Shown here in pieces: positions 9,747 through 20,254 of a stretch of DNA of 64,000 nucleotides (its first letter is position 1; each line of letters starts with the position of its first letter). The position numbers were made by a program, and so were the translations under genes. The notes below the pieces were generated by a model. That model ran no database searches, was not told where the DNA came from, and worked only from the letters and a program-made list of their open reading frames with translations. The DNA is from CAVZRC01 sp963777695 (lineage in GTDB: Bacteria; Planctomycetota; Planctomycetia; Isosphaerales; Isosphaeraceae), in NCBI GenBank assembly GCA_963777695.1, contig CAVZRC010000003.1, positions 620,001-684,000 of the forward strand, given 5' to 3'.

Positions 9747-9773
9747 ACGATCACCCTGAGAGGTTATGTACAC

Positions 9774-10735
9774 TAAGGTTCAGAGGTCGCATTGGAGACG
9801 ATTGTACATCATCAATCACCAGGTCGAAATGGGCACCTTCAATTATTCCTCATCCTGGGACCGGCTGCCTCCTGGAATCGATTCCGGGTCCCGCTTAAGA
9901 GAGTATCCGCACCCTCAACCCTACACCACTCTCTCAAGCTAGTTGATAGGGAAGGCACCCGCCCTTGCGTCCGCGCATGATAGCAGCCATCGAGATGCGT
10001 CATTCGCTCCGATCTGGAAACCTCTCGCCAGACACCTCTCCCTTTCGGAAGGCTCTTACGGGGATAGGAAATAGAGAGTCTCCTTATTGAGCGGTTTTTT
10101 CAAAGCCCGGCGGGTCAAAGGGCCATCTCTCGCGCGGAAATCCGCATTTCTTTGCGTCTTCGTATCTTCCTTTGCAGTCAAGAGTTCGGTGGGGTAGCGG
10201 CCTAATTCCGCACGGGTAGCGTTCATGAATTTGCAAAGCTGCGGCATTCTAATAATAGGCAAGTGGGTGCGATCATCTCCCACGTCGAGGGCAGGGGCCA
10301 GTGACGAGTAATCCGTCGGCAAACCGGACGCTCCGGTCGGGGCATCAAAGCCCTCCCACCGCGACGGGATGGTCCGCGCCGACCACTAGACTGGCACGAC
10401 CCGTCCGGGCGTTCGTCGCTAACTCGCTCCCTTCCCACGAGATCGGGAATGGCGACCCGGCCCGATGCGGCAAGGGAGCGCAAAGCGGCGCCATGAATCG
10501 GAACGCGCGATGGCCCTTTCCGGCCCGATCGAACCTCGAGCCGACTCCTTCCGCCGATCCTCCGCCGATGGATCGGGGGCACTCGACCTTGCCAAGATCG
10601 GGCGAAACTCCCAGAATGACCCGTGAGAGAGGTCGGCAGGGGAGGCCGGATCGCCGTCGGTGCAGGCCGGGCGGTGGAGAAGCCGGGACGTCGGTCCCAT
10701 TGCCGTCCTCCGTGTCCACTCGGAGTGCCCTGGCG
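9774..10735. other. Intergenic region between the defence operon and mla operon
   Basis: No ORF here has recognisable family features, and no tRNA-like cloverleaf was seen. The left end must contain the promoter of the leftward defence operon. A TACAAT hexamer on the minus strand near 9807 is a possible -10 box, but this is weak. The mlaE frame stays open leftward to 10301, yet that stretch has no transporter features and is treated as noncoding. Confidence 0.4.
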
Positions 10736-11593
10736 ATGGCCGTTGCCCCCCTCGAACTGACCGATCACGCGAGCGAGCATGGACCGAGCCCCGTCCATCG
10801 CCTGGGGGAGCAGGTCTTCGATTACGTCGGCGAGATCGGCGACATCGCCCATTTCTCCGTGATGACGCTCGTCTGGATCGTCCGGCGACGGTCGCGATGG
10901 TCGGTCTTGGTCCCCATCTTCTACGCCATCGGCGTCAAGAGCGTCTCGGTCGTCGCCATCACCGGGACCTTCATCGGCATGGTCCTGGCCGTGCAGGCAC
11001 ATCACCAGTTCGCCATGATGGGACTGGCCACCCGGCTGGGGTCGGTCATCAATATCTCGATCGTCAAGGAGCTGGGGCCCGTCCTGGCCGCGACCATGCT
11101 CGCCGGCCGCGTCGGCTCGAGCATGGCCGCCGAGCTCGGCACCATGCGCGTCACCGAGCAGATCGACGCCCTCTCAGCACTCGGGACCAACCCCATCTAT
11201 TACCTGGTCGTACCCAGGTTCCTGGCCTGCGTCATGCTCATCCCGCTCTTGACCCTGATGGGCGACTTCATGGGCGTCATCGGCGGGGCCGCCGTCAGCA
11301 CGCAGATCCTCAACGTTGACTCGTTCGCCTACTGGAAGCACACCCGCGACTTCGTCGACAGCCTCGACATCTTCGCCGGGGTCTTCAAGAGCTACTTCTT
11401 CGGCGCCGGGATTGCTCTAATCAGTTGCCATCGGGGGTTCAACTCGAAGGCCGGTGCCGAGGGCGTCGGCCGGGCCGCCACCGAGGCGTTCGTCTTCTCC
11501 TTCATCGTCATCCTCTTCCTCGACTTCGTCCTCGGGCTCGGCTGGAACGGCCTCTACAACGCCATCTGGCCCCAGGCGCAAGGACTCCTATGA
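10736..11593 (+). CDS. mlaE: MlaE-family ABC transporter permease
   Basis: About 285 residues from the chosen ATG. The protein has five or six hydrophobic segments and the MlaE signature region: GTFIGMVLAVQ near the first membrane helix, then KELGPVLAATMLAGRVGSSMAAELGTM. These define the permease of Mla/MCE importers that move phospholipids or other lipids between outer and inner membranes. The frame is open far upstream, but MAVAPLELTDHA is the first start giving a family-like N-terminus. Its TGA overlaps the ATG of the ATPase gene (ATGA), so permease and ATPase are translationally coupled. The frame is intact. Confidence 0.9.
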   Translation: MAVAPLELTDHASEHGPSPVHRLGEQVFDYVGEIGDIAHFSVMTLVWIVRRRSRWSVLVPIFYAIGVKSVSVVAITGTFIGMVLAVQAHHQFAMMGLATRLGSVINISIVKELGPVLAATMLAGRVGSSMAAELGTMRVTEQIDALSALGTNPIYYLVVPRFLACVMLIPLLTLMGDFMGVIGGAAVSTQILNVDSFAYWKHTRDFVDSLDIFAGVFKSYFFGAGIALISCHRGFNSKAGAEGVGRAATEAFVFSFIVILFLDFVLGLGWNGLYNAIWPQAQGLL

Positions 11594-12449
11594 ACCCAGT
11601 CGAGGCGAGCGATCCCGAAGGGGTCCGTCGGAACGACCTGATCTCGCTCCGCGGCGTGAGCATGCGCTTCCGTCAGCAGTCGGTGCTGCGCGACATCGAC
11701 CTCGTCATCCACCGCGGCCAGACGGTCTGCATCATCGGCGAGAGCGGTTGCGGCAAGACGGTGATGCTCAAGCTGATGATCGGCCTGCTGCATCCCACCC
11801 AGGGCCGGGTGGAGTTCGACGGCCGGAGCGTCGCCGACCTCAACGGCAAGGACCTGGTGAAGATGCGGCTCCGGTTCGGGTTCCTGTTCCAGATGGCCGC
11901 TCTCTTCGACAGCCTGACCGTCTTCGACAACGTGGCGTTCAGCCTCCGCGAGCACCGGACTTGCGGCGAGGACGAGGTCGAGCGGATCGTGTCCGACCGG
12001 CTCCAGGAGGTGGGGTTGCCGGCCGGGACCGAGCACAAGAAGCCGGCGGAGCTCTCGGGCGGCCAGCGGAAGCGCGTGGGCCTGGCCCGGCGCTGGCGAT
12101 CGGCCCCGAGGTCATGCTGTACGACGAGCCGACCACCGGGCTCGATCCGATCATGAGCGACGTGATCAACGAGCTGATCCTCCAGACGCAACGGACCAAG
12201 AAGACGACCGGCGTGGTGGTCACGCACGACATGAAGACCGTGGCCAAGGTCGCCGACCGGGTGGTCATGCTCTACCCGCTGCCCCGGCTGGGCCCGCGCG
12301 AGTCTCAGATCCTCTACGACGGCCCGCCCGAGGGCCTGGAGTCGTGCCCCGACCCGAGGGTCGGCCAGTTCGTCCGCGGCGAGGCCGGCGAGCGGCTCCG
12401 CGAGATGGCCATGATGCGCACGGCCGCACCCGTTTCCGAACCGCAATAG
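11590..12449 (+). CDS. mlaF: MlaF-family ABC transporter ATP-binding protein (frameshifted)
   Basis: ABC ATPase of the lipid importer. Walker A GESGCGKT, Q-loop FGFLFQ, signature LSGGQRKRVGLAR, Walker B VMLYDEP, D-loop and H-loop (VVVTHD) occur in order. The signature motif lies in one frame and Walker B in another. The frame changes at about 12091, where GCCCGGCGCTGGC is read; one extra G would restore the usual ARALA sequence. The same 13 bases sit at the glyA break, which suggests a consensus error rather than decay. The combined product would be about 287 residues, normal for the family. It lies between mlaE and mlaD and should energise the same complex. Confidence 0.88.
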
Positions 12450-12494
12450 CTCCCGGACAGGGCCTCCGGTCCGCCACCGCGAGGATGATGGATT

Positions 12495-13603
12495 ATGAAC
12501 GAACGCGTGATGCAGTTCCGAATCGGCATGTTCGTGATCGTGGCCGGGCTGGTCCTGACCATGATGATCGTCTGGTTCGGCGAGTCGCCGTCGCTGCTCC
12601 GCGACCAGGTCTACCTCAAGGTGCGCTATGCCGAGGCGCCCGGCGTCATGGAGGGCGTCCCGGTGCGCAAGAGCGGCATCCGCATCGGCGAGGTCTCCGC
12701 GATCGCCTTCGACGAGCGGCCCAAGCAGCCCGACGGCGTGATCGTGACCCTGGCCCTGGAGCGTCGCTACCATCTCCGCGTGGGGTCGGCGCCCCGGCTG
12801 ACGCGGTCGCTCATCGGCGACGTGGCCATCGACATGCAGCCGGGGAGCGGCGAGGGATTCATCCCGACCGCCAAGACCCCCGCCACCGCCGACGTCATCG
12901 AAGGCGAAGTCGCGCCCGACCCGTCCAAGGCCCTGGCCGCCGCCACCAAGGCTTTCGAGAAGGTCGGCGGCGTCCTCGATTCGATCAATGAGGCCGCCGG
13001 CGGCCTGGCCAAGATCACCAAGAGCGCCGACAACCTCGATGCGCTGCTGACCACCTGGAACGGCACCGGCAAGGACGTCACCGGCGCCGCGCAATCGATC
13101 AAGCGATTCATCGGCGACAACGAGGACAACTTCAAGCCGGCGATGGCCAGCCTCCGCAAGGTGGCGCAGAAGGTTGACGCCACGCTCGACGACGAGACCC
13201 AGGCGGCGCTCCGGTCGGGCATCAACAAGCTATCCTCGGCCGCGGCCCGCCTCGATGCCGGGCTCGCCGACCTCGATCCGGCGTTCAAGGATCTGGGAGC
13301 CAAGGCCAACCGCGCGCCCGTCACCGACATCGGCCTGGCCGTCCGCCGCGTCAACATGATCGCCTACGACCTCCAACTGCTGACCAGCAAGCTCCGCGAC
13401 GGCCGGGGGCAACTGAACACCGACGGGAGCCTCCAGAAGCTGCTCATCACGAGCGAGCTGCACGACAACCTGAACCGGATGGCGATCTCGGCCACCCAGG
13501 CCCTGGTCCAGCTCAAGGTCGTCCTGGCGCGCTGCGACAGTTCGCCGAGAAGGTCTCCTCCGATCCCGGGGCCCTGACCCGCGGCGCACTCCGGCAGCAA
13601 TGA
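12495..13603 (+). CDS. mlaD: MlaD-family MCE domain protein, periplasmic lipid-binding subunit
   Basis: An N-terminal membrane anchor (FRIGMFVIVAGLVLTMMIVWFG) is followed by one MCE domain (VYLKVRYAEAPGVMEGVPVRKSG...IGEV) and a long helical tail. This is the layout of MlaD-type substrate-binding subunits that form a periplasmic ring on the MlaEF core. The ORF as read stops at 13577. Near 13530 another frame takes over and ends at 13603 with a plausible family-like tail (LRQFAEKVSSDPGALTRGAL), so one base is probably missing there. A GAGGATG Shine-Dalgarno-like stretch precedes the ATG. It is the third gene of the mlaEFD unit. Confidence 0.85.
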
Positions 13604-13717
13604 GACGGTCCATCGCAAACCATGGAACTGGCGACTTGCATGCTAGGCGTGGCGCCGGCCTTACGCTGGCAAGAAAGTAGGTCAGGCTTTCCTGTCACGC
13701 GACATAAGGTTTGCACT

Positions 13718-14449
13718 TCACTCATTGGCATGATTAACATCAGCATGGGTCAACAATTGATCTTTCTCCCCGGAGCTTCGGGGGCGACCCCCGTGCCACG
13801 CCCCCTTCCGGTCCCGCTCCGTCAGGAGATCGTGCGCCGTTGCCAGCAGGGCCTCCCCTCGACGCAGATCGCCCGATCTGTTGATCGGGTTGGGGGTCGA
13901 ACCGCTCTGGAATCCGCCGGCGCGGCCGACGTGCAATCCCAAGGTGGAGCGATGCATCACCCATTTATGCGTGCTGGCCGTGCTGGCGAAATCGATCGGC
14001 ACGCTGCCGTCGCTGGTGACCGTCAAGATGTAGCGGAGTTGCTTGAGGTCGGGCCGCCGGGCCTCCATGCGGTCGAGCGAGCGGCCGAGTCGGTCGTCGT
14101 TCGATCGGCCCGGGTCGCGCTCGTGGAGGCCGAGGAGGTCGGGAGGGAAGAGTGCGGCCCACTCGGCGACGCCATAGACCGGCTCGCGGGCCATGAGGAG
14201 ATCGGCGAAGAGGACGAGCAAGGCGGTGACGGTCGGGAGTTCGGTGCGAGAGTCGTCGCTGGGGAGATGCTCGCCGAGGATGCGCCGCAAGTGCATCCGC
14301 TCGGCGATCCGATCGAGCAGCGTCAGGGCGCCGACGTCGTAGGAACGGAGTCGGAGGCCATCGGCCCGGGCGTGCTTGCCCGGGACGAGTCCCCTCTTGG
14401 GGCGGCGCGGTGCGCGAGACGAGGGGCCGGAGGGCTTGCGTTTGGGCAT
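13718..14449 (-). pseudogene. Remnant of an IS1634-type (DUF4277) transposase
   Basis: The first ~130 residues match the N-terminal half of IS1634-group transposases: LRSYDVGALTLLDRIAERM, then VTALLVLFADLLMAREPVYGVAEW, and NDDRLGRSLDRM. Soon afterwards, where the family has the first catalytic Asp and its surroundings, the sequence degenerates (VTSDGSVPIDFASTAS). The last ~80 residues are only antisense to an unrelated fragment (13745-13885). No DDE core remains, so the element is dead. Its ends could not be identified. Confidence 0.65.
13745..13885 (+). pseudogene. N-terminal fragment of an HTH transposase-like protein
   Basis: Starting at an ATG, about 47 codons encode a helix-turn-helix-like segment (PVPLRQEIVRRCQQGLPSTQIARS) typical of the DNA-binding N-terminus of transposases. 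Similarity ends abruptly near 13885, where sequence belonging to the opposite-strand IS1634-type remnant begins. This looks like a junction between two insertion sequences. The exact family is unknown to me. Confidence 0.45.
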
Positions 14450-14995
14450 CGGGGATCACCCCGAGGATGGTCGGAGGCGATCGGCGAGATGGGACCGTGT
14501 GAGCGGGAGAGGTGAGTGATCGTCCAGGCGAGAAAATTTTCGAGAGATGATTTTATGGGAATTATGAGGATAGCTTTTGACGTGAGCCAGGTCGGACTCG
14601 GCTTACGTCGAAAGCATAAGAGTTCGCGAATATGGGGCGGGGGAGAGGGCTTGCGGCGCGGTCCGCCCGGTTGACGAACGGCGCGGCGGCGCGAAGGGTG
14701 GGTGTCGGGAGGGGCTCTTTGGCGATCGGGTGGTCGGTCCCGGGGACGTGGCTGGCCCGCTCCTCGCCGGCGAGCGGGGGTGAAGGAGCGGGGCTTCGTC
14801 TGGGAAGCGACCGGATCCGACGGACCTGGCTCCCTCGCCATGCGTCAGTCAGCCTGAAGAAATCGCGGGAAATTGCCCCGGCTACCTACGGAAAGTAAGC
14901 AACCCCTTGCATTCGCCCCCGATTTTCGGTGACAATGGTCGCGTATTTGGCGGACCGACGCGGAACATGAATCAATGCCCCATTTGGAATAACTT
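14450..14995. other. Intergenic region upstream of epimerase genes
   Basis: No ORF with coding character was recognised. An AT-richer patch near 14530-14640 may mark an old insertion boundary or promoter region for the rightward epimerase genes. Nothing more specific can be supported. Confidence 0.35.
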
Positions 14996-16059
14996 GTGAA
15001 GATTTGCATCACGACCGGGTCGGCCGGTCTAATCGGCGCGGAGGCGGTTCGGTTCTTCAGCTCGAAGGGGTTCCATGTCGTCGGGATCGACAACGACATG
15101 CGAAGACAGTTCTTCGGCAATGATGCCTCGACCGAGTGGAGCCGTCGCGACCTGGAATCGACGATCCCGAACTACACCCATCGCGAGATCGACATCCGGG
15201 ATCGCGAGCGGATCGAGTCCCTGTTCGCCGAGTACGGCCCCGACATCGAGCTGATCGTGCACACGGCGGCCCAGCCGTCGCACGACTGGGCGGCGAAGGA
15301 TCCCCACACCGACTTCAGCGTCAACGCCAACGGCACGCTCAACCTGCTCGAAGCGACGCGTAAGTTCGCTCCCCGGGCCAGCTTCATCTTCACCTCGACC
15401 AACAAGGTCTACGGCGACAACCCCAACAGTCTGCCGCTGGTCGAGTTGGCGACGCGCTGGGAGATCGACGAGGCCCATCCTTACTACCAGCACGGGATCG
15501 ACGAGAATCTGTCGGTCGACCAGACCAAGCACTCGCTGTTCGGCGTCTCGAAGCTCGCCGCCGACGCCATGGTCCAGGAGTACGGCCGCTACTTCGGCAT
15601 GAACACCGCCTGCTTCCGCGGCGGCTGTTTGACCGGCCCGGGCCACTCGGGCACCATGATGCACGGATTCCTCTCGTATCTGGTCAAGTGCGCCGTGACG
15701 GGGAGCCGGTATACCGTGTTCGGTTATCGCGGGAAGCAGGTACGCGACAACATCCACTCGTTCGACCTGGTCAACATGTTCTGGGAGTACTACCAGGCCC
15801 CCCGACCCGGCGAGGTCTACAACGCCGGCGGCGGCCGGTTCAGCAATTGCTCGATGAAAGAGGCGATCGACCTCTGCGAAGCCCGCACCGGCAAGAAGAT
15901 GGACCTGGTCTACGACGAGACCAACCGGATCGGCGACCACATCTGGTACATCAGCGATACCCGCAAGTTCCAGTCGCACTACCCCGTCTGGAAGCAGACC
16001 TACGACCTGCCCCGGATCGTCGACGAGATCTTCGAGTCGATGTCCGCGCGCGCTGCTGA
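14996..16059 (+). CDS. NAD-dependent epimerase/dehydratase (RfbE-like sugar nucleotide epimerase)
   Basis: An extended short-chain dehydrogenase of about 354 residues. The N-terminal Rossmann motif reads TTGSAGLIG. It has the NNxxG-type region around VNANGTLNLLEA and a substrate segment resembling CDP-paratose/tyvelose 2-epimerases (FRGGCLTGPGHSG). At the expected YxxxK site it reads FGVSK, so the catalytic Tyr is Phe; I recall this variant in a subfamily of bacterial homologues. The start is GTG at 14996. As written, the frame runs through into the next gene. In a shifted frame a TGA at 16057-16059 follows a CGCGCGCG run, and the next gene has its own Shine-Dalgarno, so two separate genes are annotated. 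Likely role: surface polysaccharide sugar synthesis. Confidence 0.78.
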
Positions 16060-16102
16060 GCTCCCGCACCGCCGGTCCCGCAACCACACGGGAGATCCGC
16101 CG

Positions 16103-17174
16103 ATGGACTTCAAGAATCTCCTGATCACCGGCGGGGCCGGCTTCGTCGGCTCGAACCTGGCGCTCCTGTTCCGGGAGGCCGTGCCGGAGCTGGACGTGAC
16201 CGTCATGGACAGCCTGAAGCGTCGCGGCAGCGAGCTGAACCTGCCGCGGCTGAAGGCGGCCGGGGTCGAGTTCCGCCACGGCGACATCCGCTCTCCGGAC
16301 GACTTCGACGACCTGCCCGCCTTTCGACCTGATGATCGACTGCTCGGCCGAGCCGTCGGTCCAGGCCGGCCTGGGCGGCTCGCCGCGGTCCGTCCTCGAG
16401 ACGAACCTGGTCGGCACGATCAACTGCCTGGAGGCGGCCCGGAGCCGCGGCGCCGCCTTCCTGTTCCTGAGCACCAGCCGCATCTATCCGATCGCGGCAC
16501 TCAACGACCTGCCCTTCACCGAGACCGAGACCCGGTTCCGATGGGAGGACACGCCGGGCATCCCCGGCTTCTCGGCGCGCGGGATCGCCGAGGGCTTCAC
16601 GCTCGACGGCGCCCGGTCGTTCTACGGCACGAGCAAGCTGGCCGGCGAGCAGCTGATCCAGGAGTACGTCTACAGCTACGGCATGCGCGCGCTGATCGAC
16701 CGTTGCGGCGTCCTCGCCGGCCCCTGGCAGATGGGCAAGGTGGACCAGGGCGTCATCACGCTCTGGGTCGCCCGCCATTACTTCGGCAGACCGCTCCGCT
16801 ACACCGGGTTCGGCGGCCTGGGCAAGCAGGTCCGCGACATCCTCCACGTGCACGACCTCTTCGACCTGCTCCGGCTCCAGCTCGAGTCGCCCGCGTCGTG
16901 GGACGGGCGGGTCTACAACGTCGGGGGCGGGGACGCGATCTCGGTCTCGCTCCGCGAGCTGACCGAGCTCTGCATCCAGGAGACCGGCAAGTCCGTCCCG
17001 ATCGCCTCGGTCCCCGAGACCGCGGGCGTTGACCTGCGGATCTACGCGACCGACGCCCGCAAGGTCCAGGCCGATTTCGGCTGGCGCCCGACCCGCGACC
17101 CCGCCCGGATCGTCCGCGACATCCGCGCCTGGATCGAGGGGCACCGTCAAACGCTGGAAAGCATCCTGGCCTGA
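16103..17174 (+). CDS. NAD-dependent epimerase/dehydratase, second copy (frameshifted)
   Basis: A second extended SDR protein, about 356 residues when joined across a frame change. The N-terminus has the canonical ITGGAGFVGSN nucleotide-binding motif. After about 73 residues the frame breaks at a TTT run near 16322; dropping one T gives the expected DLMIDCSAEPSV. The catalytic YGTSK is present (contrast FGVSK in the neighbour), followed by an RCGVLAGPWQMGK substrate-pocket region. A GGGAG ribosome-binding site lies 8 bases before the ATG. It is paralogous to the upstream gene, so the two may make a pair of sugar nucleotides for the glycosyltransferases that follow. Confidence 0.78.
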
Positions 17175-17327
17175 AAAGCCGTGGACAGATCAATTACAGA
17201 TGACGGATTGCGAATCACAAATAACCAAAATTTAAGAAACGGCAAATACTTATAATTTCGCGATCCACGATCTGTAATCTGATCCTCTCACAAACCCTGA
17301 GAGCTCGCGCCCGCCGGAGATCACCCG

Positions 17328-18190
17328 ATGAGCGATAAACTGTCGATCGTCATCCCCGCCTATAACGAAGAGAAGAACATCGTCGATTGCCTCCACGAGC
17401 TGCAGGCCACCCTGCGCGACAAGCACGGGATCCCCTACGAGATCATCGTCGTCAACGACAACAGTCGGGATGACACCGAGAAGGTCGTCCGGGCCGAGAT
17501 GGCCAACGACCCGGCGATCCGGCTCGTGAACCGGACCCCGCCGGGCGGGTTCGGCCGGGCCATCCGATCCGGCATGGAGCCGTCGAGGGCGACATCGTCG
17601 TCGTCTACATGGCCGACCTCTCCGACTCGCCCGATGACGTCGTCGCCTACTACCGCAAGATCCGCGAGGGGTACGACTGCGTCTTCGGCTCGCGGTTCAT
17701 CAAGGGCAGCGAGGTCCGGAACTATCCTCGCCTGAAGCTGGTCGTCAACCGGATCGTCAACCAGTGCATCCAGTTCATGTTCTGGACCCGATTCAACGAC
17801 CTGACCAACGCCTTCAAGGCCTACCGGACCGCGGTGATCCGCGATTGCGGCCCCTACCGTGCCTGCCACTTCAACCTGACACTCGAGATGTCGCTGGGTG
17901 CCCTGATCCGCAACTATCAGATCGCTCAGATCCCGATCCGATGGTACGGGAGGACCTGGGGCAGCTCGAACCTCAAGCTGGGCGAGATGGGTCGCCGATA
18001 CCTCAGCACGCTGCTGATGATGTTCTTCCAGCGACACCTGATCGCCGACGACCTCCTGGCCGACCGGCTCGCCAGCAACCTCACCTACCAGCGCGGGCTC
18101 CACGAGCTGGAACTTCGGATCTCCAGGCTGGAGGAGCAGCTCGACGCCGTCGCCTCGACGCCCTATGAGCCGAGCTCGCGGGCGACGTGA
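17328..18190 (+). CDS. Family 2 glycosyltransferase (frameshifted)
   Basis: GT-A fold glycosyltransferase of about 287 residues. The N-terminus reads LSIVIPAYNEEKNI with the nucleotide-binding VVNDNSRDDT. The frame breaks near 17578 (loss of a G in GGAGGCC would explain it) and resumes with VVVYMADLSDSPDD, which supplies the acidic metal-binding motif in variant form. The C-terminal third predicts a coiled helix (ELELRISRLEEQLD). There is no clear membrane anchor. It follows the two epimerases in the same direction, so transfer of an unusual sugar in surface glycan synthesis is inferred. The 150-bp upstream gap is AT-rich with AATCTG-like words. Confidence 0.78.
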
Positions 18191-18334
18191 CCGATCCCGC
18201 TACGTCGCGGCCGATCCCGGCGCCGAGACACGCGGACTCCACCCCCGGCCCCGAGCGGGCGACCGGTACGCCCGTAACGGCGAGCCGACCTTCCGTCCTT
18301 GCCGAACGCTGATGAGATCCAGGATTCATTCAAT

Positions 18335-20170
18335 ATGCAACCTTCCGAAATCGTCATCCCGCCGGCAACCCTGGCGAGTTTGCCAACGGCGGATGATCCT
18401 TCGATGCGGACGCTCGAATCCGGGCCGAATTCCCGCCTGGACGTCGCCGCGATCGCCCTGATCGGCATCTTCTGGACGGCGATGGCATTCGCGATCGACC
18501 CGCGCGGCGACTTCCCCCTCAACGACGACTGGGCTTACGGGCTGCCGGCCAAGGCGCTCGTGGAACGAGGCGAGTATCGGCTGACCGAGTGGAGCTGCCC
18601 GACCCTGACCAGCCAGGCGATCTGGGGGGCATTATTCTGCGCCCCGACGGGTTTTTCCTACACGTCGCTGCGGATCTCGACGCTCGTCCTCGGGCTGATC
18701 GGATTGATCGGCCTGTATGGGCTACTCCGGCAATTCGGGGCGAGACCGATGGTCGCGTTATTCGGCGTGGGAACGGTCGGCGCCAACCCGCTCTACGTCA
18801 GTCTCAGCTACACTTTCATGACGGACGTCCCATTCGCGAGCCTGGCGATCGTCTCGGTCTTCCTATTGATCCGCGGGATGGCGCGTGAGAGTGCCGCTTC
18901 CATCTGGATGGGTCTGGCCCTTGCGCTAGCGTCCGTGTTCATTCGACAGATCGGCCTGGGGATCTTCTTCGCGTTCGTGATGGCCTATCCATTCTGGCGG
19001 GGATTCGGCCGGAGCTGGTTGCTTCAAGCGGTGGTCCCGGCGGTCCTGGCCGTCCTCGCCCTCAAGGCCTACGAGCGCGGGCTGATCGCCTGCGACCGGT
19101 TACCCAGGATGTATTACAAGGTTAACGAGGCACTCTCGGAAGGGATTCACGACCTCATCCACATGGCGAAGGGTTCGGTCAGGTCGCTGGTTTATCGAAT
19201 CCTGGAATTCCTCGCCTACATCGGCCTCTTCACGGCACCATTCTCCTTGCTGCTCTGGACGTTGACGCTCGGTCGCAAGTCGCGACGAGGCAGGACCATC
19301 GAACTCGGTGGGGTCGCGGGACTGACCGTCGTACTGGTCGTGCTCTATCACCACTGGAGAGGCCTGATGCCCTCCGGGGGCAACATCATCTTGGATTTCG
19401 CGTTGGGCTCCCGATTCAGCCTGTCCGGAGACTGGCCGGGGCCGATGCCGAGGGCGATCGCGTGGGGGTTGACCGTCTTCTCGCTCCTGGGGGGCGTACT
19501 CGGTCTAGAGGCCCTGGCTCGAGTGGCCTGGAGCGTGGTGATCCGCCCGGCCAACCCGGAGGCGGCGGCGTGGCGACCTGGCGCGATCCTGTTGCTTGTG
19601 ACTTCCGCCTTCTTTTGCGGCCCGCCAACGATCGCTCATCACCCCCAATTCGATCGCTATTATCTCCCGGCCACTCCGATGGTGATCGGCTTGATCTGGA
19701 TGGCGATCCATTCCAAGATGGTCTCGGAAGTGCCGAGGTCCACCTTCCTCCTCCGTCCGATCGGGCTCATCGCGGGATTGCTCGGCCTCGTGCTACTCCT
19801 CGCCTTCTCGCTGGCCGGCACGCACGACTACATGGACTGGAACCGCGCGCGATGGTCGACGGTGAGAAGTCTCGCCAGCGAACTGGCCATCAGCCCGGAC
19901 GAGATTGATGGTGGATGGGAATACAATAACTTACTCCCGAACGAAGCGCGTCTCTACAAGAGTCACGAAGAGCGCGATTCGATGTTCACCGACGACGAGC
20001 GAGCCGGTCGATCAGTTCCCCATGCTCTCGACAAGTCTTATCGAATCGCGCTGAGCCCTTCGACCGGATACGACGTCATCCGCCGAATTCCTCTCTCGCC
20101 CTGGCTCCCCTTGGCCCCCGGCGAGCTCGTCCTGCTGAAGAAAGCCGGCACATCCCCACCGGCCCGGTGA
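18335..20170 (+). CDS. GT39/PMT-like membrane glycosyltransferase
   Basis: About 611 residues with roughly ten to twelve hydrophobic segments. The first luminal loop contains FPLNDDWAYG, the acidic-pair motif (DD) typical of GT-C enzymes of the ArnT/PMT type. Such enzymes use polyprenyl-phosphate sugars on the outer face of the membrane. The C-terminal tail is a short soluble domain. It is the fourth glycan-related gene in the run, after two epimerases and a GT2. The start could be ATG at 18335 or at 18299; the later one sits nearer the first membrane helix. The acceptor is unknown. The frame is intact. Confidence 0.75.
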   Translation: MQPSEIVIPPATLASLPTADDPSMRTLESGPNSRLDVAAIALIGIFWTAMAFAIDPRGDFPLNDDWAYGLPAKALVERGEYRLTEWSCPTLTSQAIWGALFCAPTGFSYTSLRISTLVLGLIGLIGLYGLLRQFGARPMVALFGVGTVGANPLYVSLSYTFMTDVPFASLAIVSVFLLIRGMARESAASIWMGLALALASVFIRQIGLGIFFAFVMAYPFWRGFGRSWLLQAVVPAVLAVLALKAYERGLIACDRLPRMYYKVNEALSEGIHDLIHMAKGSVRSLVYRILEFLAYIGLFTAPFSLLLWTLTLGRKSRRGRTIELGGVAGLTVVLVVLYHHWRGLMPSGGNIILDFALGSRFSLSGDWPGPMPRAIAWGLTVFSLLGGVLGLEALARVAWSVVIRPANPEAAAWRPGAILLLVTSAFFCGPPTIAHHPQFDRYYLPATPMVIGLIWMAIHSKMVSEVPRSTFLLRPIGLIAGLLGLVLLLAFSLAGTHDYMDWNRARWSTVRSLASELAISPDEIDGGWEYNNLLPNEARLYKSHEERDSMFTDDERAGRSVPHALDKSYRIALSPSTGYDVIRRIPLSPWLPLAPGELVLLKKAGTSPPAR

Positions 20171-20254
20171 GGACGGGCACTTCGTATTGGCTACGGAGCC
20201 CGTCGGAGTTCGGGGCGATCCTCACGTCGTGTCGAGGCCGTGATCCGATTCGCT

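Noticed and set aside
1..9773. DISARM class 1 system
   Set aside because: A helicase and methylase are present, but no drmA, drmB or drmC-like gene; DUF499 and DUF3780 place it in a different cassette type.
9792..10322. Small ORFs between the defence and mla operons
   Set aside because: No ribosome-binding sites, no recognisable domains and composition unlike neighbouring genes.
15029..16483. 484-codon minus-strand ORF opposite the epimerases
   Set aside because: Shadow ORF: it lies wholly antisense to two well-supported epimerase genes and has no family features.
14996..17174. True double-epimerase fusion protein
   Set aside because: The second gene has its own Shine-Dalgarno and ATG, and a stop in the alternative frame sits right after a CGCGCGCG run. 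One indel explains the run-through.
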